From: Chitinimonas arctica
Lineage (GTDB): Bacteria; Pseudomonadota; Gammaproteobacteria; Burkholderiales; Chitinimonadaceae
Reading direction: 5' to 3'
Length of the DNA: 64,000 nt
Assembly: GCF_007431345.1 (NCBI RefSeq)
Contig: NZ_CP041730.1
Span: 558,001-622,000, forward strand
The first letter of the stretch is position 1; each line of letters opens with the position of its first letter. The position numbers were made by a program, and so were the translations under genes. Below, in pieces: positions 18,892-29,200 of the stretch. The notes beneath the pieces were generated by a model. That model worked only from the letters and a program-made list of their open reading frames with translations, was not told the origin of the DNA and made no database searches.

Positions 18892-20071
18892 GTGTGGTGT
18901 ACCTGAAATAGCATTAATTAATAACTTTGCCTGCACGAGCAATGGCCTCAAGGATTGAATCTGCGCTTTTGCGCCATACAAAGGGCTTCGGGTTGGTGTT
19001 GTGGATGTCCAAGTAGTGGCGGATTGACTGCTCTAGATCGGCGACGCTGCTGTGGGCACTACGCTTGATCCACTTCTCACTGATTTGTGAGAAAAAACGC
19101 TCCACAAGGTTGAGCCAGGAGGCCGAAGTTGGCGTGAAGTGCAGATGGTAGCGTGGCCTGCTGGCGAACCAGGCACGCACCTTCTCCGTCTTGTGCGTCC
19201 CGTAATTGTCCATGATCAGGTGGATATCCAGGTCTGCCGGTACGCTTGCGTCGATGGTATTGAGGAACTGCAGAAATTCGACGCTCCGGTGGCGACGTTT
19301 GAGTTGGCCAATGACCTTGCCAGTGGCCACATCCAGAGCTGCGAACAGCGAAGTCGTCCCGTGCCGCTTGTAATCGTGTGTCCGGGTTTCTGCTTTGCCG
19401 AACGTAAGCGGAAGTGAAGGCTGCGTTCTATCCAGTGCCTGAATCTGGCTCTTCTCATCCACGCAGAGCACCAAGGCACGATCCGGCGGGGCGAGGTACA
19501 AGCCCACCACATCGCGGACCTTATCGACAAAATTCGGATCGGTGGAAAACTTGAACGTCTCCAGCCGATGGGGCTTGAGCCCGAACGCGTGCCAAATGCG
19601 CTGCACTGTGGACGCCGACACGCCTGTTGCCTTGCTCATCGTGCGCACGCTCCAGTGCGTCGCGTCAGTAGGCTTACTGTTCCGGACACGATCAATCACC
19701 GCCTGAACGTGTTCGTCTAGCACCGTGCGAGGCCGCCCCGACCTCGGTGCATCGGTCAGCCCTGCCAGACCATACGACTCGTACCGACGACGCCACCTTG
19801 AGACGGTCTGCGCAGTGGTATCCAGCCGCTTCGCGATCTCTTTGCCTCCTTCGCCGTCAGCACAACTGAGCACAATCTGAATTCGTAGCTTCTCATCGGC
19901 CGGCGCCTTGCGCAGCGCCAAACGTGCATTCAGCTCTCTGCGCTGCTCTTCGGATAGTTCCAGCTTCTTGATCGGGCGGCCCGTTCTGGTCATCGTCATA
20001 GTCTCCATGAGCTATTGAACTACGACAATTATACCAAATATTTAATTAATTCTACTTTTGAGACACCACAC
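18892..20071 (-). mobile_element. IS630-family insertion sequence, copy B (1180 bp)
   Basis: Same ends and orientation as copy A, starting one TA after it and ending before TA 20072-20073. By eye I find one difference between copies: C at 18847 in A and T at 20029 in B, in the non-coding part upstream of the transposase. The tandem period is 1182 bases. Confidence 0.95.
18914..20008 (-). CDS. IS630-family transposase, copy B
   Basis: Identical 364-residue product to copy A, with the same two helix-turn-helix units and the VDEKS, MDNYGTHK and NLVERFF catalytic segments. Near identity of the two 1180-base elements implies a very recent duplication, or that tandem insertion is maintained by recombination. 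A circular or dimeric intermediate would produce exactly this head-to-tail arrangement with a single TA between copies. Confidence 0.96.
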   Translation of the reverse strand: METMTMTRTGRPIKKLELSEEQRRELNARLALRKAPADEKLRIQIVLSCADGEGGKEIAKRLDTTAQTVSRWRRRYESYGLAGLTDAPRSGRPRTVLDEHVQAVIDRVRNSKPTDATHWSVRTMSKATGVSASTVQRIWHAFGLKPHRLETFKFSTDPNFVDKVRDVVGLYLAPPDRALVLCVDEKSQIQALDRTQPSLPLTFGKAETRTHDYKRHGTTSLFAALDVATGKVIGQLKRRHRSVEFLQFLNTIDASVPADLDIHLIMDNYGTHKTEKVRAWFASRPRYHLHFTPTSASWLNLVERFFSQISEKWIKRSAHSSVADLEQSIRHYLDIHNTNPKPFVWRKSADSILEAIARAGKVIN

Positions 20072-20170
20072 TAGGCCGCTCATGGGATTGCTCAAGGATG
20101 ATGGATGTTGATCAATTTGCACAAATGTGGTTTTGTGGTGGCGTACCACAATTGGCATGCTGCGCTCGGC

Positions 20171-20304
20171 ATATTGTAAGAACAAGCATCACGCCATGCG
20201 TTCCTTACCACCACATCTAATCTACAAGTCAAATCGGCCAGAATTTGAACAGCTGCACACCGCTCTTGGATTAATGACGTCCTAATCCGTCCTATTCATA
20301 GTGC
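20171..20304. repeat. Left copy of a diverged ~130-bp sequence flanking the island
   Basis: Shares long matching blocks with 34040-34171: GTAAGAACAA, CACGCCATGCGTTCCT, TCAAATC and the CGTCCnAnTCCGTCC pair occur in the same order and spacing. The right copy is the region upstream of the chimeric antitoxin. The rest of 20074-20494 contains no gene I can support. Confidence 0.65.
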
Positions 20305-20494
20305 GCGACTGATGTTCCTCCCTGAAGGCCAGGTGCAAGTGCATCTTGTATGGGCGAGGGCTTCCTTTGCCACGCCGGTGAGGCTGCACAAGGGGCTGCT
20401 GTGATTTCTACAGCTTCTGGACGATAAGTTGACGTTTTATGCTCGTCTGACGAAACGTGCGACCACCTTGGTCTACCTATTCTTGTTAGCCGCT

Positions 20495-20735
20495 CTTAGT
20501 CATACGCCTAGCTTAGGGAAAATTTACGTGAAACAAGCGTACAAGTTAGGCTTTCGTATTGGACTACCCCGGTATGATGCCCGCCTCGCGGTTCACCGCT
20601 TGGATGACAGTATGAGCTCTGCTCCAAGTGGTCAGCGTGCGGCAGATAAGTATTTGCTTATTTCACGCGGAAAATTCACAGACTAAATTTTTTTCGGAGG
20701 AACGAAATGACAAAAAAATGGCTTGAGTCAATTGC
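20495..20735 (+). repeat. Promoter/leader block A, repeated at 21915-22155
   Basis: About 240 bases nearly the same as block B, ending inside the signal-peptide codons of each LprI-like gene. Shared features are a TATGAT -10-like hexamer (20573-20578), an identical ACTAAATTTTTTT run and a purine-rich ribosome-binding site. An 85-codon frame at 20429-20686 crosses it but is not kept in block B, so the block looks regulatory rather than coding. Confidence 0.8.
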
Positions 20736-21453
20736 ATTGACAGGTATAACAGTCCTTGCCATCAACGCTAGTGCAGCAAGTTTTGATTGTACTACCGCAA
20801 AGCGAACAGCAGAGAAACTCATTTGTACCGATTCAAACTTGTCGAAGTTGGATGAGCAGCTTCACGAAGCCTATCGAAAGTTAGGCAGCAATAAGCAACT
20901 ACGAACCCAACAGCGGGCTTGGTTGAAGACACGGGATGCGTGCTTGGAAGTGACCTGTCTAACAGGAGTTTATGGACAGCGACTTGCCGTACTACAATCC
21001 CTGGCGCCAATCTCAGCAAAGAACGGATTGCCCGTCACAACGAAAGCGGAGCGCAGTTCTCACGCCACCACGCATGCGGGGCAAAGTGATTTCTGCAATG
21101 AATTTTCTAATGATTTGGAAAAAACTCCTCTAGGCTCCACAGAGCGTTTCGTTGAATATGCTGATGGAGAGGGGCGCGCAAAAATATTCAAAGATGTGGA
21201 TATTGACGGAGACAAAAAAAATGACGAAGTGATGCAAGACTGCGGAAGTATTAGTGAAGGCACTTGCACCCTTTACATACAGCTCTCTGGAGGCAGAGGG
21301 TATGAATTCACGGACAAACCATTCACTTTGATTCGCTTGCGCGGGGAATATTATGCGCTAGTGGGTCATACTTATCCAGAAATAAATACAGGCAATCGCC
21401 GTTTATTCGCTTTGTCAAGCAGGAAAGCGAGTCTGGCTTGCAAAGGGCTTTAA
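20707..21453 (+). CDS. LprI-like lysozyme inhibitor, copy A
   Basis: Predicted periplasmic protein of 248 residues. A signal peptide (MTKKWLESIALTGITVLAINASA) is followed by a DUF1311/LprI domain (about 25-100) with its cysteine pattern: FDCTTAKRTAEKLICTD, then QQRAWLKTRDACLEVTCL. LprI of Mycobacterium inhibits lysozyme, so inhibition of a muramidase is the inferred role. The C-terminal half (about 125-248) carries DVDIDGDKKNDE, a calcium-loop-like segment, and several further cysteines. GGAGG stands before the ATG. A lysozyme-like gene remnant follows 9 bases downstream, repeating the inhibitor-then-lysozyme order of the second cassette. The DNA is visibly AT-richer than flanking genes. Confidence 0.82.
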   Translation: MTKKWLESIALTGITVLAINASAASFDCTTAKRTAEKLICTDSNLSKLDEQLHEAYRKLGSNKQLRTQQRAWLKTRDACLEVTCLTGVYGQRLAVLQSLAPISAKNGLPVTTKAERSSHATTHAGQSDFCNEFSNDLEKTPLGSTERFVEYADGEGRAKIFKDVDIDGDKKNDEVMQDCGSISEGTCTLYIQLSGGRGYEFTDKPFTLIRLRGEYYALVGHTYPEINTGNRRLFALSSRKASLACKGL

Positions 21454-21462
21454 GGGTTTTGT

Positions 21463-21987
21463 ATGAAATATACTAGAAATCTCTCGGCTGAAGCATACAG
21501 CAATTTTGTTATGCAGCTAATCAGTGGATGTGAAGGACACATCACTCGTACCAGAGATATTGGCGACGGGAAGGCCACAGTAGGTTGGGGGTATACGTTC
21601 AACCGCTCCAACAACGTGGCGATTTGGCGGAGTTCTGGCATTTCCCTAACAGAAGATGAGCTAGGCATACTGAAAAAAATTGACGAGGCCAAGGCGCCAA
21701 AACAGACTGCGCTTGCCATTGCAACCTTTCCCCGGAATATAAGCAGGGCCGAAGGCCAAGCGTTGCTACTACAGACTTATCCTCAATATGAAGTACATGC
21801 TGACGGCTTGAACATGCCTTTCTCGCCGGAGCCAGCGTTTTCGGTAAGCCTATCAAGATGGCCTGCAGGCACTGATGAACTTCTGCGGCATCAGCGAGTG
21901 AAATTTCGCCCTCTACTTAGGCACACGGCTGGCTTAGGGAAAATTTACGTGAAACAAACGTACAAGTTAGGCTTTCGTATCGGATGA
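21463..21987 (+). pseudogene. GH24-like (T4-type) lysozyme remnant
   Basis: The first 110 residues look like a phage-type lysozyme: the catalytic-Glu motif SGCEGH, then T and GWG at exactly the T4 spacing (E, +15 T, +17 to +19 GxG) in ATVGWGYTFNR. A frameshift near 21845-21850 follows: the next family block, QALMNFCGIS, is found in the +1 frame and stops at a TGA. The annotated frame instead runs into the repeated leader block (ending KLGFRIG). The gene is therefore both frameshifted and cut by the cassette duplication. It has no signal peptide. Its intact counterpart may be the head of the RTX protein at 23247. Confidence 0.72.
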
Positions 21988-22155
21988 CTCCGGTATGATG
22001 CCCGCCTCGTGATTCACCGCTTCGACGACGGCATGAACTCTGCTCAGAGTTGTCAGCGTGGAGAAAATAAGAACTTTCTTACTCGCTGTGGAAAGTTCAG
22101 ACTAAATTTTTTTGGGAGGACTGAAATGACAAAAAAGTGGCTAGAGCCGATTACC
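21915..22155 (+). repeat. Promoter/leader block B
   Basis: Second copy of the block at 20495-20735, offset by about 1420 bases, with the same TATGAT (21994-21999), T-run and ribosome-binding site. It overlaps the end of the lysozyme remnant and drives the LprI-B/RTX pair. No strong -35 hexamer is visible in either copy. Confidence 0.8.
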
Positions 22156-23250
22156 CTAGCAGCGATGGCATCCCTCACCCTGAACGTTAGTGCCGCTAGC
22201 TTCGACTGTGCAGGTGCAAAACGCTCTATCGACAAGTTGATTTGTGCTGATACGGTCACTTCTTTATTGGACGAGCGACTCGCTGAAGTTTACTTGCTAG
22301 CAGATCCCGATAAGCAGCTTAAATCAGAGCAATTGGTATGGCTGAAGAAACGCGACACCTGCCGCGATACTGCATGTCTTATTACTCAATACAAGGCTCG
22401 TATCGAAGAACTGCAATCCTTGTCAATCTTTGTTCCATATGCAGGAGCATCAACTACCCCCACCCATAAAAAACGTAAACAAATTTTCGTTCCTATGCAG
22501 TGGGACTTCCTTCAAGAAAGGAACGAGATGTATGGCGGTGTTACCGTTTATGGCAGCGAGGATAAAATGTGCCAAAACTTAAAGTCCTATTTGAACGAGG
22601 CCGCACCCGAAGGGACGTCGGTACGTGGCACTTCTACACTCCAAAATTATTGCAGTTCGACTATTTTGCTCGCACCGATTTTCTCAGAGCCTCCATGGAC
22701 TGAGCTTGATCCAAAAGAGCATAAAGCCTTGATAGAGAAATTGCTTCAATACACTCGCGACGGCGCAGAGAAATATTTCCAGAGTGCTGGCTTAGCTTCT
22801 TCCTCGCAAGCTCGCTCCTATGCAGCGGAGGCGGAAGAATTTATTAATAGCGGTGGACGTGTTCAGTATTGGAAGACACGTCTACTGGATAACGCTTACC
22901 CACCAAATGACCCAGCAACAATTGCGTTGGCTTCGGGCGAACAGCATGTGATACAGCTGAGATTCAATACTAACACTCCTGTAGTAAGAAGTGAATATGC
23001 GCCATTGGAGAACGGTTGCAAAACGCCTGGTTGGTACGGTCGTGTTTTCCTGGTAACAGGTGATCTAGCAAATCCAGAGAAGATAAGTGGGTGGAACACT
23101 ACACATGCCTCTCTAAAATTATTCGAGAAAGACCCTGTGCTTATTAGTGACTATGGTAGCGGAGTTGATATAAAGAGTTCGCGTGAGAAAGATATTCCTC
23201 ACGATTGCCGACTTGTCGTAAAGTCTAAGTACGTAGGTAGGAAAAAATGA
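22126..23250 (+). CDS. LprI-like lysozyme inhibitor, copy B (partner of the RTX protein)
   Basis: A 374-residue exported protein. The start is ATG 22126, with GGGAGGA 5 bases upstream; the open frame reaches back to 22009 but that part is leader block. Signal peptide MTKKWLEPITLAAMASLTLNVSA, then the LprI/DUF1311 domain (about 25-100) with FDCAGAKRSIDKLICAD and LKKRDTCRDTACL. The C-terminal 270 residues are unlike copy A and I do not recognise them; they hold several cysteines that could pair in the periplasm. Its stop codon overlaps the RTX start (ATGA), which implies translational coupling and a fixed ratio of inhibitor to enzyme. I infer an immunity role. Confidence 0.82.
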   Translation: MTKKWLEPITLAAMASLTLNVSAASFDCAGAKRSIDKLICADTVTSLLDERLAEVYLLADPDKQLKSEQLVWLKKRDTCRDTACLITQYKARIEELQSLSIFVPYAGASTTPTHKKRKQIFVPMQWDFLQERNEMYGGVTVYGSEDKMCQNLKSYLNEAAPEGTSVRGTSTLQNYCSSTILLAPIFSEPPWTELDPKEHKALIEKLLQYTRDGAEKYFQSAGLASSSQARSYAAEAEEFINSGGRVQYWKTRLLDNAYPPNDPATIALASGEQHVIQLRFNTNTPVVRSEYAPLENGCKTPGWYGRVFLVTGDLANPEKISGWNTTHASLKLFEKDPVLISDYGSGVDIKSSREKDIPHDCRLVVKSKYVGRKK

Positions 23251-26200
23251 GCATAACCTGGCGTCCTGTTTCTGGTGATTTCGTTCAATCACTTTTCAAC
23301 GTGTTAACTTCTTTCGAGTCGCCGCGCACTCCTGCTGAGCGGCTAAAGTTGCATCCAATAAAGACGCCTACCATTGGTATTGGGTTTGATTTGCTTGAAG
23401 GCCGTGATCCTATCCAGAAAGCCGTGTTCACTGCGATGGGAATGGATGTAGCGCACGCCTGGATAGATGCCCGAACTACTCCAGGGACGCCAGAACGAAA
23501 GGAGCAGGATTATATTACAGAATTACGAAGGCTAATTCAGGCATCCAATACGACACAGTCTGCTTACGACGCGGTAATGGCAAGAAGAAATGCTTCGATT
23601 GCATCTGACCCTGCTTATAGCGCGATTATCAACGCGGACAAGCGGCGTAGTACCTTTACATTCCTTGACGACAATGAGGTTTTTAAAGCATTACAGATCG
23701 CATGGCCAACTTATGAGGCGAAAATCTATCGCCATGCACCTTCACTGAGAAACACGCCGTTTTCTACCTCGAAAGAAATGGCTATTGTTGCGACTTTGGC
23801 ATGGCTAGGTGTTTATGGGCGACAAACAGGGGCTACATTAACAAAAAATACACGCGCCTATGCCTGGTTTCAAATGCGCTACCAATGGAAGGAAGGCACA
23901 GGGGTAAAAGCCGAAAATAATGGTGGTTGGGCTAAGCGCAGTTATGGGGCATCGGCCATGTTCGGCGTGTATGATACCGCAGGGACCGCGACAATAGATG
24001 AAGCGAAAAGTCTTTACAGTATCGTCACCGAAAACCGGAAGCGGATATTTGACCGCGAGCTTAAATATTCGGTCAGCCCTGATGGGTTGGTAGCGGCCAA
24101 GGATAGGGTAAAAGCGGCTAACATCGACTATAAGAAGGCAATGACCGTTTCGGGGTCTGAGCAGGCTAAAACGCTAACTGATACACTAAAACCTGCCTAT
24201 CAGACATTCCTAACTTGGTCGAATACCCAGCGCGGCCCCAACGCCCCGGCTATCGACCAAGCGATAATTAGCAATACCGCCGCGATTTATTTCAAAGATG
24301 AAGGGCTTCAGAGCCAAACGCTGGACGCCCGCGTGGATGATAGCCGTACAGGCGCCAGTTTGAATAACAATCTCCTGGTTGGCGGTGCAGGCGCGGACCA
24401 GCTCTACGGCGGCACCGGCCACGACTACCTAATTGGCGGTGCAGGGGCGGACATCCTGCGTGGCGGTGACCAAAACGACACGCTGATTGGCGGCCTCGGC
24501 AATGATCAGCTGGAGGGTGGCAATGGTGTGGATACCTATGTGATCGAGGCCGACGGCGGTAGCGACACAATTACGGATACAGACGGCCAAGGCACGATCA
24601 AATTTGCCGGCACGACATTGTCCGGCGGTTCACGTAACGGTATTTTTGGAACCTATCTAAGTGCCGACGGCAAGTTTCGCTATGTCGCCAACAAGGGCGC
24701 CAGCCCAGGCACCGGTGTGCTCGTGGTGACTTGTATAGCCACTGGGCAAAAAATGGGCATTCGCAATTTCAGCAGCGGTCAATTCAGTATCAACCTGACT
24801 GAGGGCACTACGTCCAAACCGCCCGGCACCGTCGGCTTAGCGAGCAACGACTTGCTCGGTTACTTCGGCAGTTCTCTCCCCACGTCGGCGGCTTTGCGCC
24901 ACGGCGTCGCAGCCGACATGGCCGCCCCCCAGATGATCGGGATCTACGGCAAGGGCGGCAACGACTTTATCCTGGCGCCGGACGGCAGTGGCACGCTGGA
25001 GGGTGACGAAGGCAATGACTATATCTATGCCGGCAATGGCCTCAAGCTGATCACCGGCGGGTCCGGCGACGACCATATCCAGGGCAACTGGCGACTGTTG
25101 CCGCGCGTCAGCAGCAATCCCCGTGATATCTGGAACAACAGGTATCAGGACTGGACCCTACGCTATACCGCCTCCCGCAATCTCAAGCCCTTCTATGTGA
25201 TTCCCGATGAGGGTATGGATATCCATCTGGATCTACCCTACCACTGGGAGCTGGATGGCACGCCGCAAAGCGGTAGCCAGCCACGCCTCGATATGAACAA
25301 AACCGAGCAAAAGGCCGCCAACACCAGCGGCTTCTTTGCCGACGGGGGCGAGGGCAAGGACTTTGTCGAAGGCGGCAATGGCGCTGATAGCCTGATGGGC
25401 AATATTGGTCAAGATACCGTAGTGGGCAACGGCGGCGATGACCAACTCTATGGCGATGCTGGCGAAGACTGCCTGGTGGGCGATGACGGTAACGATACGC
25501 TCGATGGCGGTGATGACAGCGATACCTTGGTTGGGGTGGTTGGCGATGACCTGCTATCCGGAGGCGGAGGCAACGACTATCTCTATGGGGGCAGCTTCGA
25601 CGAGCGATTCAGTGGCAGTGACGATGACCGGCTATACGGCGGCGAGGGTAATGACACCCTCGACGGCAATGGTGGCTCGGACCAGCTATTCGGCGATGAA
25701 GGTAATGATTTGGTGGTCGAGAGCGGAGCGGGTGCGCTAGCCGATCGAAACCTGCTCGATGGCGGCGACGGCAACGACACCGTGTGGGCGGGCACTGGTA
25801 ACAATAACTTGTTCGGTGGCAACGGCAATGATGTGTTGCTGGTCGGTTCCGCCACCTTGGCGCTTGAGTTGATCGGCGACAATTACCTCGATGGCGGTGA
25901 CGGTGAGGACAAACTGCAGGGCGCCAAGGGCAACGATACGTTGGCCGGCGGCGAGGGCCTGGATAGCGTGCGCGGTGGCGCGGGTGAAGATCAGCTATTT
26001 GGCGAAGGCGGCAACGATCTGCTGACGGGCGAAGAGGGCAAGGACACCCTTACTGGCGGAGAAGGTAGCGACTCGCTGAATGGCGGCGACGGTGACGATA
26101 CCCTGGACGGTGGCGAAGGCGATGACCGACTCGACGGTGGCGATGGCAATGACCTGCTGCAAGGTGGCGAAGGCACGGATGGTCTGTATGGCGACGCGGG

Positions 26201-29200
26201 CAATGACACTTTGAGCGGGGATGGCGAGGACTATCTCGACGGCGGCGAAGGGGATGACAGCATCAGTGGCAGTGACAGCGACATCCTGCAAGGCGGCAGC
26301 GGCAGCGATACCCTGCAGGCTCTGGGCAGCGGCCTCTCGCTGCAAGGTGGCGAGGGCGATGATCGCTATCTGATGGCCGACGCAATCGACGGCGAGGCAC
26401 GGTCGGAGATTATCGATGCGGCCGGCAGCAATCGCATTGTGCTCGACGCGAGCTTGGATGAGATAGCGGTAGCGAATAGCAACATCGACTTGGCATTCAA
26501 TGCCGGCGGTACGTCCTTCACGGTGCGTGGCGGCCTGCGCAACGGCAATTTCCGCTTTACCGCGTTGGCGGAGAGTTCGGGTACGCCGACCACCGCGCAC
26601 ATTGCGGGTACACCGGTTGCCGCCTTGGCAGCAGCGGGGGTGCTAGCCGATACGGAATCCACCGAACTGGACCTGTCGTTCAAAACCTTGATGAACAGTG
26701 CCTGCCGCACGGCGATCCTCCTCACATTCGAAGATCGGCAACAAGCCAGCGGCTTCTTCGGCGGCCAGGCCAATGACAACGTGACCGGCTCCCTGCTGGC
26801 CGACAATCTGGACGGCAACAGCGGCAACGACACCCTCAGCGGCCGAGCCGGCAACGATACGCTGATCGGCGACCTGGGCGACGACAGCCTCTATGGCGAC
26901 GCGGGCAACGACCAACTGGATGGCGGGCTGGGTAACGACAGCTATGGCTATCTGCGGGGCGAGGGCCATGATCAGATCAGCGATACGGGTGGTGATGACA
27001 CGCTAAACCTGTTCGATATCGCACTGTCCCAGCTTACCGTCAGCGCCAGCGGCCGCGACCTCAGCCTGCGCCTGAACGAGCAAGATGATGTGCTGGTCAA
27101 GGGCGGTATGGACGGCGCGATCAACCACTTTGCGTTCAGCGGCGGTACGGTTTCCCTCGGCTATCTGCTCTCGCGCCTGCGCACCGCCCCGTTGAACCTG
27201 ACCGGTACCGCCGCCGCCGAAAGCTTGGAGGGTGGCATGGGCAACGACACGCTGAATGGCCTGGCCGGCAACGACAGCCTGGCCGGTTACGACGGCTCGG
27301 ACACCTATCGCTTCGCCCAGGGCGACGGTCGCGACACCATCAATGACCAGGGCGCCATCGGCGAAAGCAATACCCTGCAGTTCGCCGCCAATATCGTGCG
27401 GGCCGATATGCGCCTGAAGCAGGCCGGCAATGATTTGCTGGTGAGCTTCGCTAACAATGGTGACGCAATCAGCATCCAGAACTATTTCATCCCGGTCGGC
27501 ACCGTCAGCGAATTCCGCTTTGCCGACGGCCAAGCCTGGAACCGTGCGGCCATCCAGCAAAAGCTCTTGGCCGACTCCGCGACGGCTGGCAATGACACGC
27601 TCCAGGGTGGTGCAGGCGACGACCTACTGAACGGCCTGGCCGGCGACGATGTGCTGAATGGCGGTGAAGGGAACGACACCCTCAATGGTGGCGTCGGTAA
27701 CGATAGCTTGAACGGCGGCTGGGGAGACAATCTCTATCAATTCGATGCCGGCTTTGGCCAAGACAGCTTGCGGAGCGACTACGCCGCCGGGCAAGACCTC
27801 ATCCAGTTCGGTACCGGCCTGCTCGCCAGCCAACTGGTGCTTACCCGGCCAAGCGACACCACCGACCTGGTGATCGGCTTCCAGGGCCGGTCCGATACGC
27901 TGCTGCTGGCCGACTTCTTCAACCGCTATGCGACCTATAGCCATCTAGCCAGCCTGCATTTCGCCGACGGCAGCAGCCTCGGCAGGCGCGCCCTGCACGA
28001 TGCCTATTTCGCTGGTTTGGCCAACCAGGAAGATAACTACATCCCAGGTACCGAGATGGCCGACACGCTACGTGGCCTGGGTGGCAAGGACTACCTGACC
28101 GGCCGAGACGGCGACGACCTGCTGGAGGGGGGCGATGGCGACGACGATCTGTCCGGCGACGAGGGCAACGATACCTTGGTGGGCGGTGCCGGTAACGACC
28201 GACTTTCTGGGGGCGCGGGCAATGATGTGCTGAAGGTAGAGGGTGGGGGTATCGACCACCTGAGTGATACCACGGGCAGCGATACCGTGCAGCTATGGCA
28301 AGGCACAACCCTGGCGGACCTGACCTTTCAGCGCAATTACTTCATGGACCAGCTCGATATCGGTCGGAAGGGCAGCAGCGAAGTGGTCCAGTTGTCAGGC
28401 TATTGGCGTTACCCTGACTTCAATCAGATCCAGGGCGGCACCATTCTGCTAGCCGATGGCACCGCGATCACGCCCGAGACTTTCTATGCCCAAGCCCTGC
28501 GCAACAGTGCCGGCAACGACCTGATCACCAACTTCGCCTCCGATGACAGGCTGTTGCAAGGTCTGGCCGGCAATGACCGTATCGAGGGCGGACGCGGCAA
28601 CGACACGCTGGAAGGCGGCGCCGGTGACGACACCGTGATCGGCTATGGCGGCGAAGATACCTTTGTGTTTGGTCGCGGCGATGGCCAGGACCTGCTGGTC
28701 AATTACGATAACAATGGAACACGCAGTCCCGATGGCTCGCCGCTACCCTTGCGCGGCACCCTCAAGCTCCGTGATTTGCGGGCCGCCGATATCAGCATCC
28801 GCAGCGGCGACCAGGGCAGTCTCTTGCTGGAAGTACTGGGCAGCAACGATAAGCTGACCATCGCCGCTTACTTCCGCGATATCAACAACGGCAACGCCCA
28901 TAACGTGGCGGTGGCTCGTATCCAATTCGCAGATGGCGTGATCTGGGGCAAGGACGAGATCCAGGCTGCCCGGCTGAACTACCAGCTTGGCTACGAACAG
29001 CTTTTCGAAGGCGATGCCGGCAACAACCAACTGCAGGGCCAAGCCACTCGCGACTTGCTGCGCGCCTACGCCGGTAACGACAACCTATTCGGCTTCGGCG
29101 GCGATGACCGACTGGAAGGGGGCGATGGCAACGACTACCTGAGCGGTGGGGATGGCCGGAGTGCAGATAGCGGCAACGACCTGCTGATGGGTGGCAATGG

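Noticed and set aside
20429..20686. 85-codon open frame before LprI copy A
   Set aside because: The duplicated leader block at 21915 does not keep the frame (it stops after FRIG), so the region looks regulatory.
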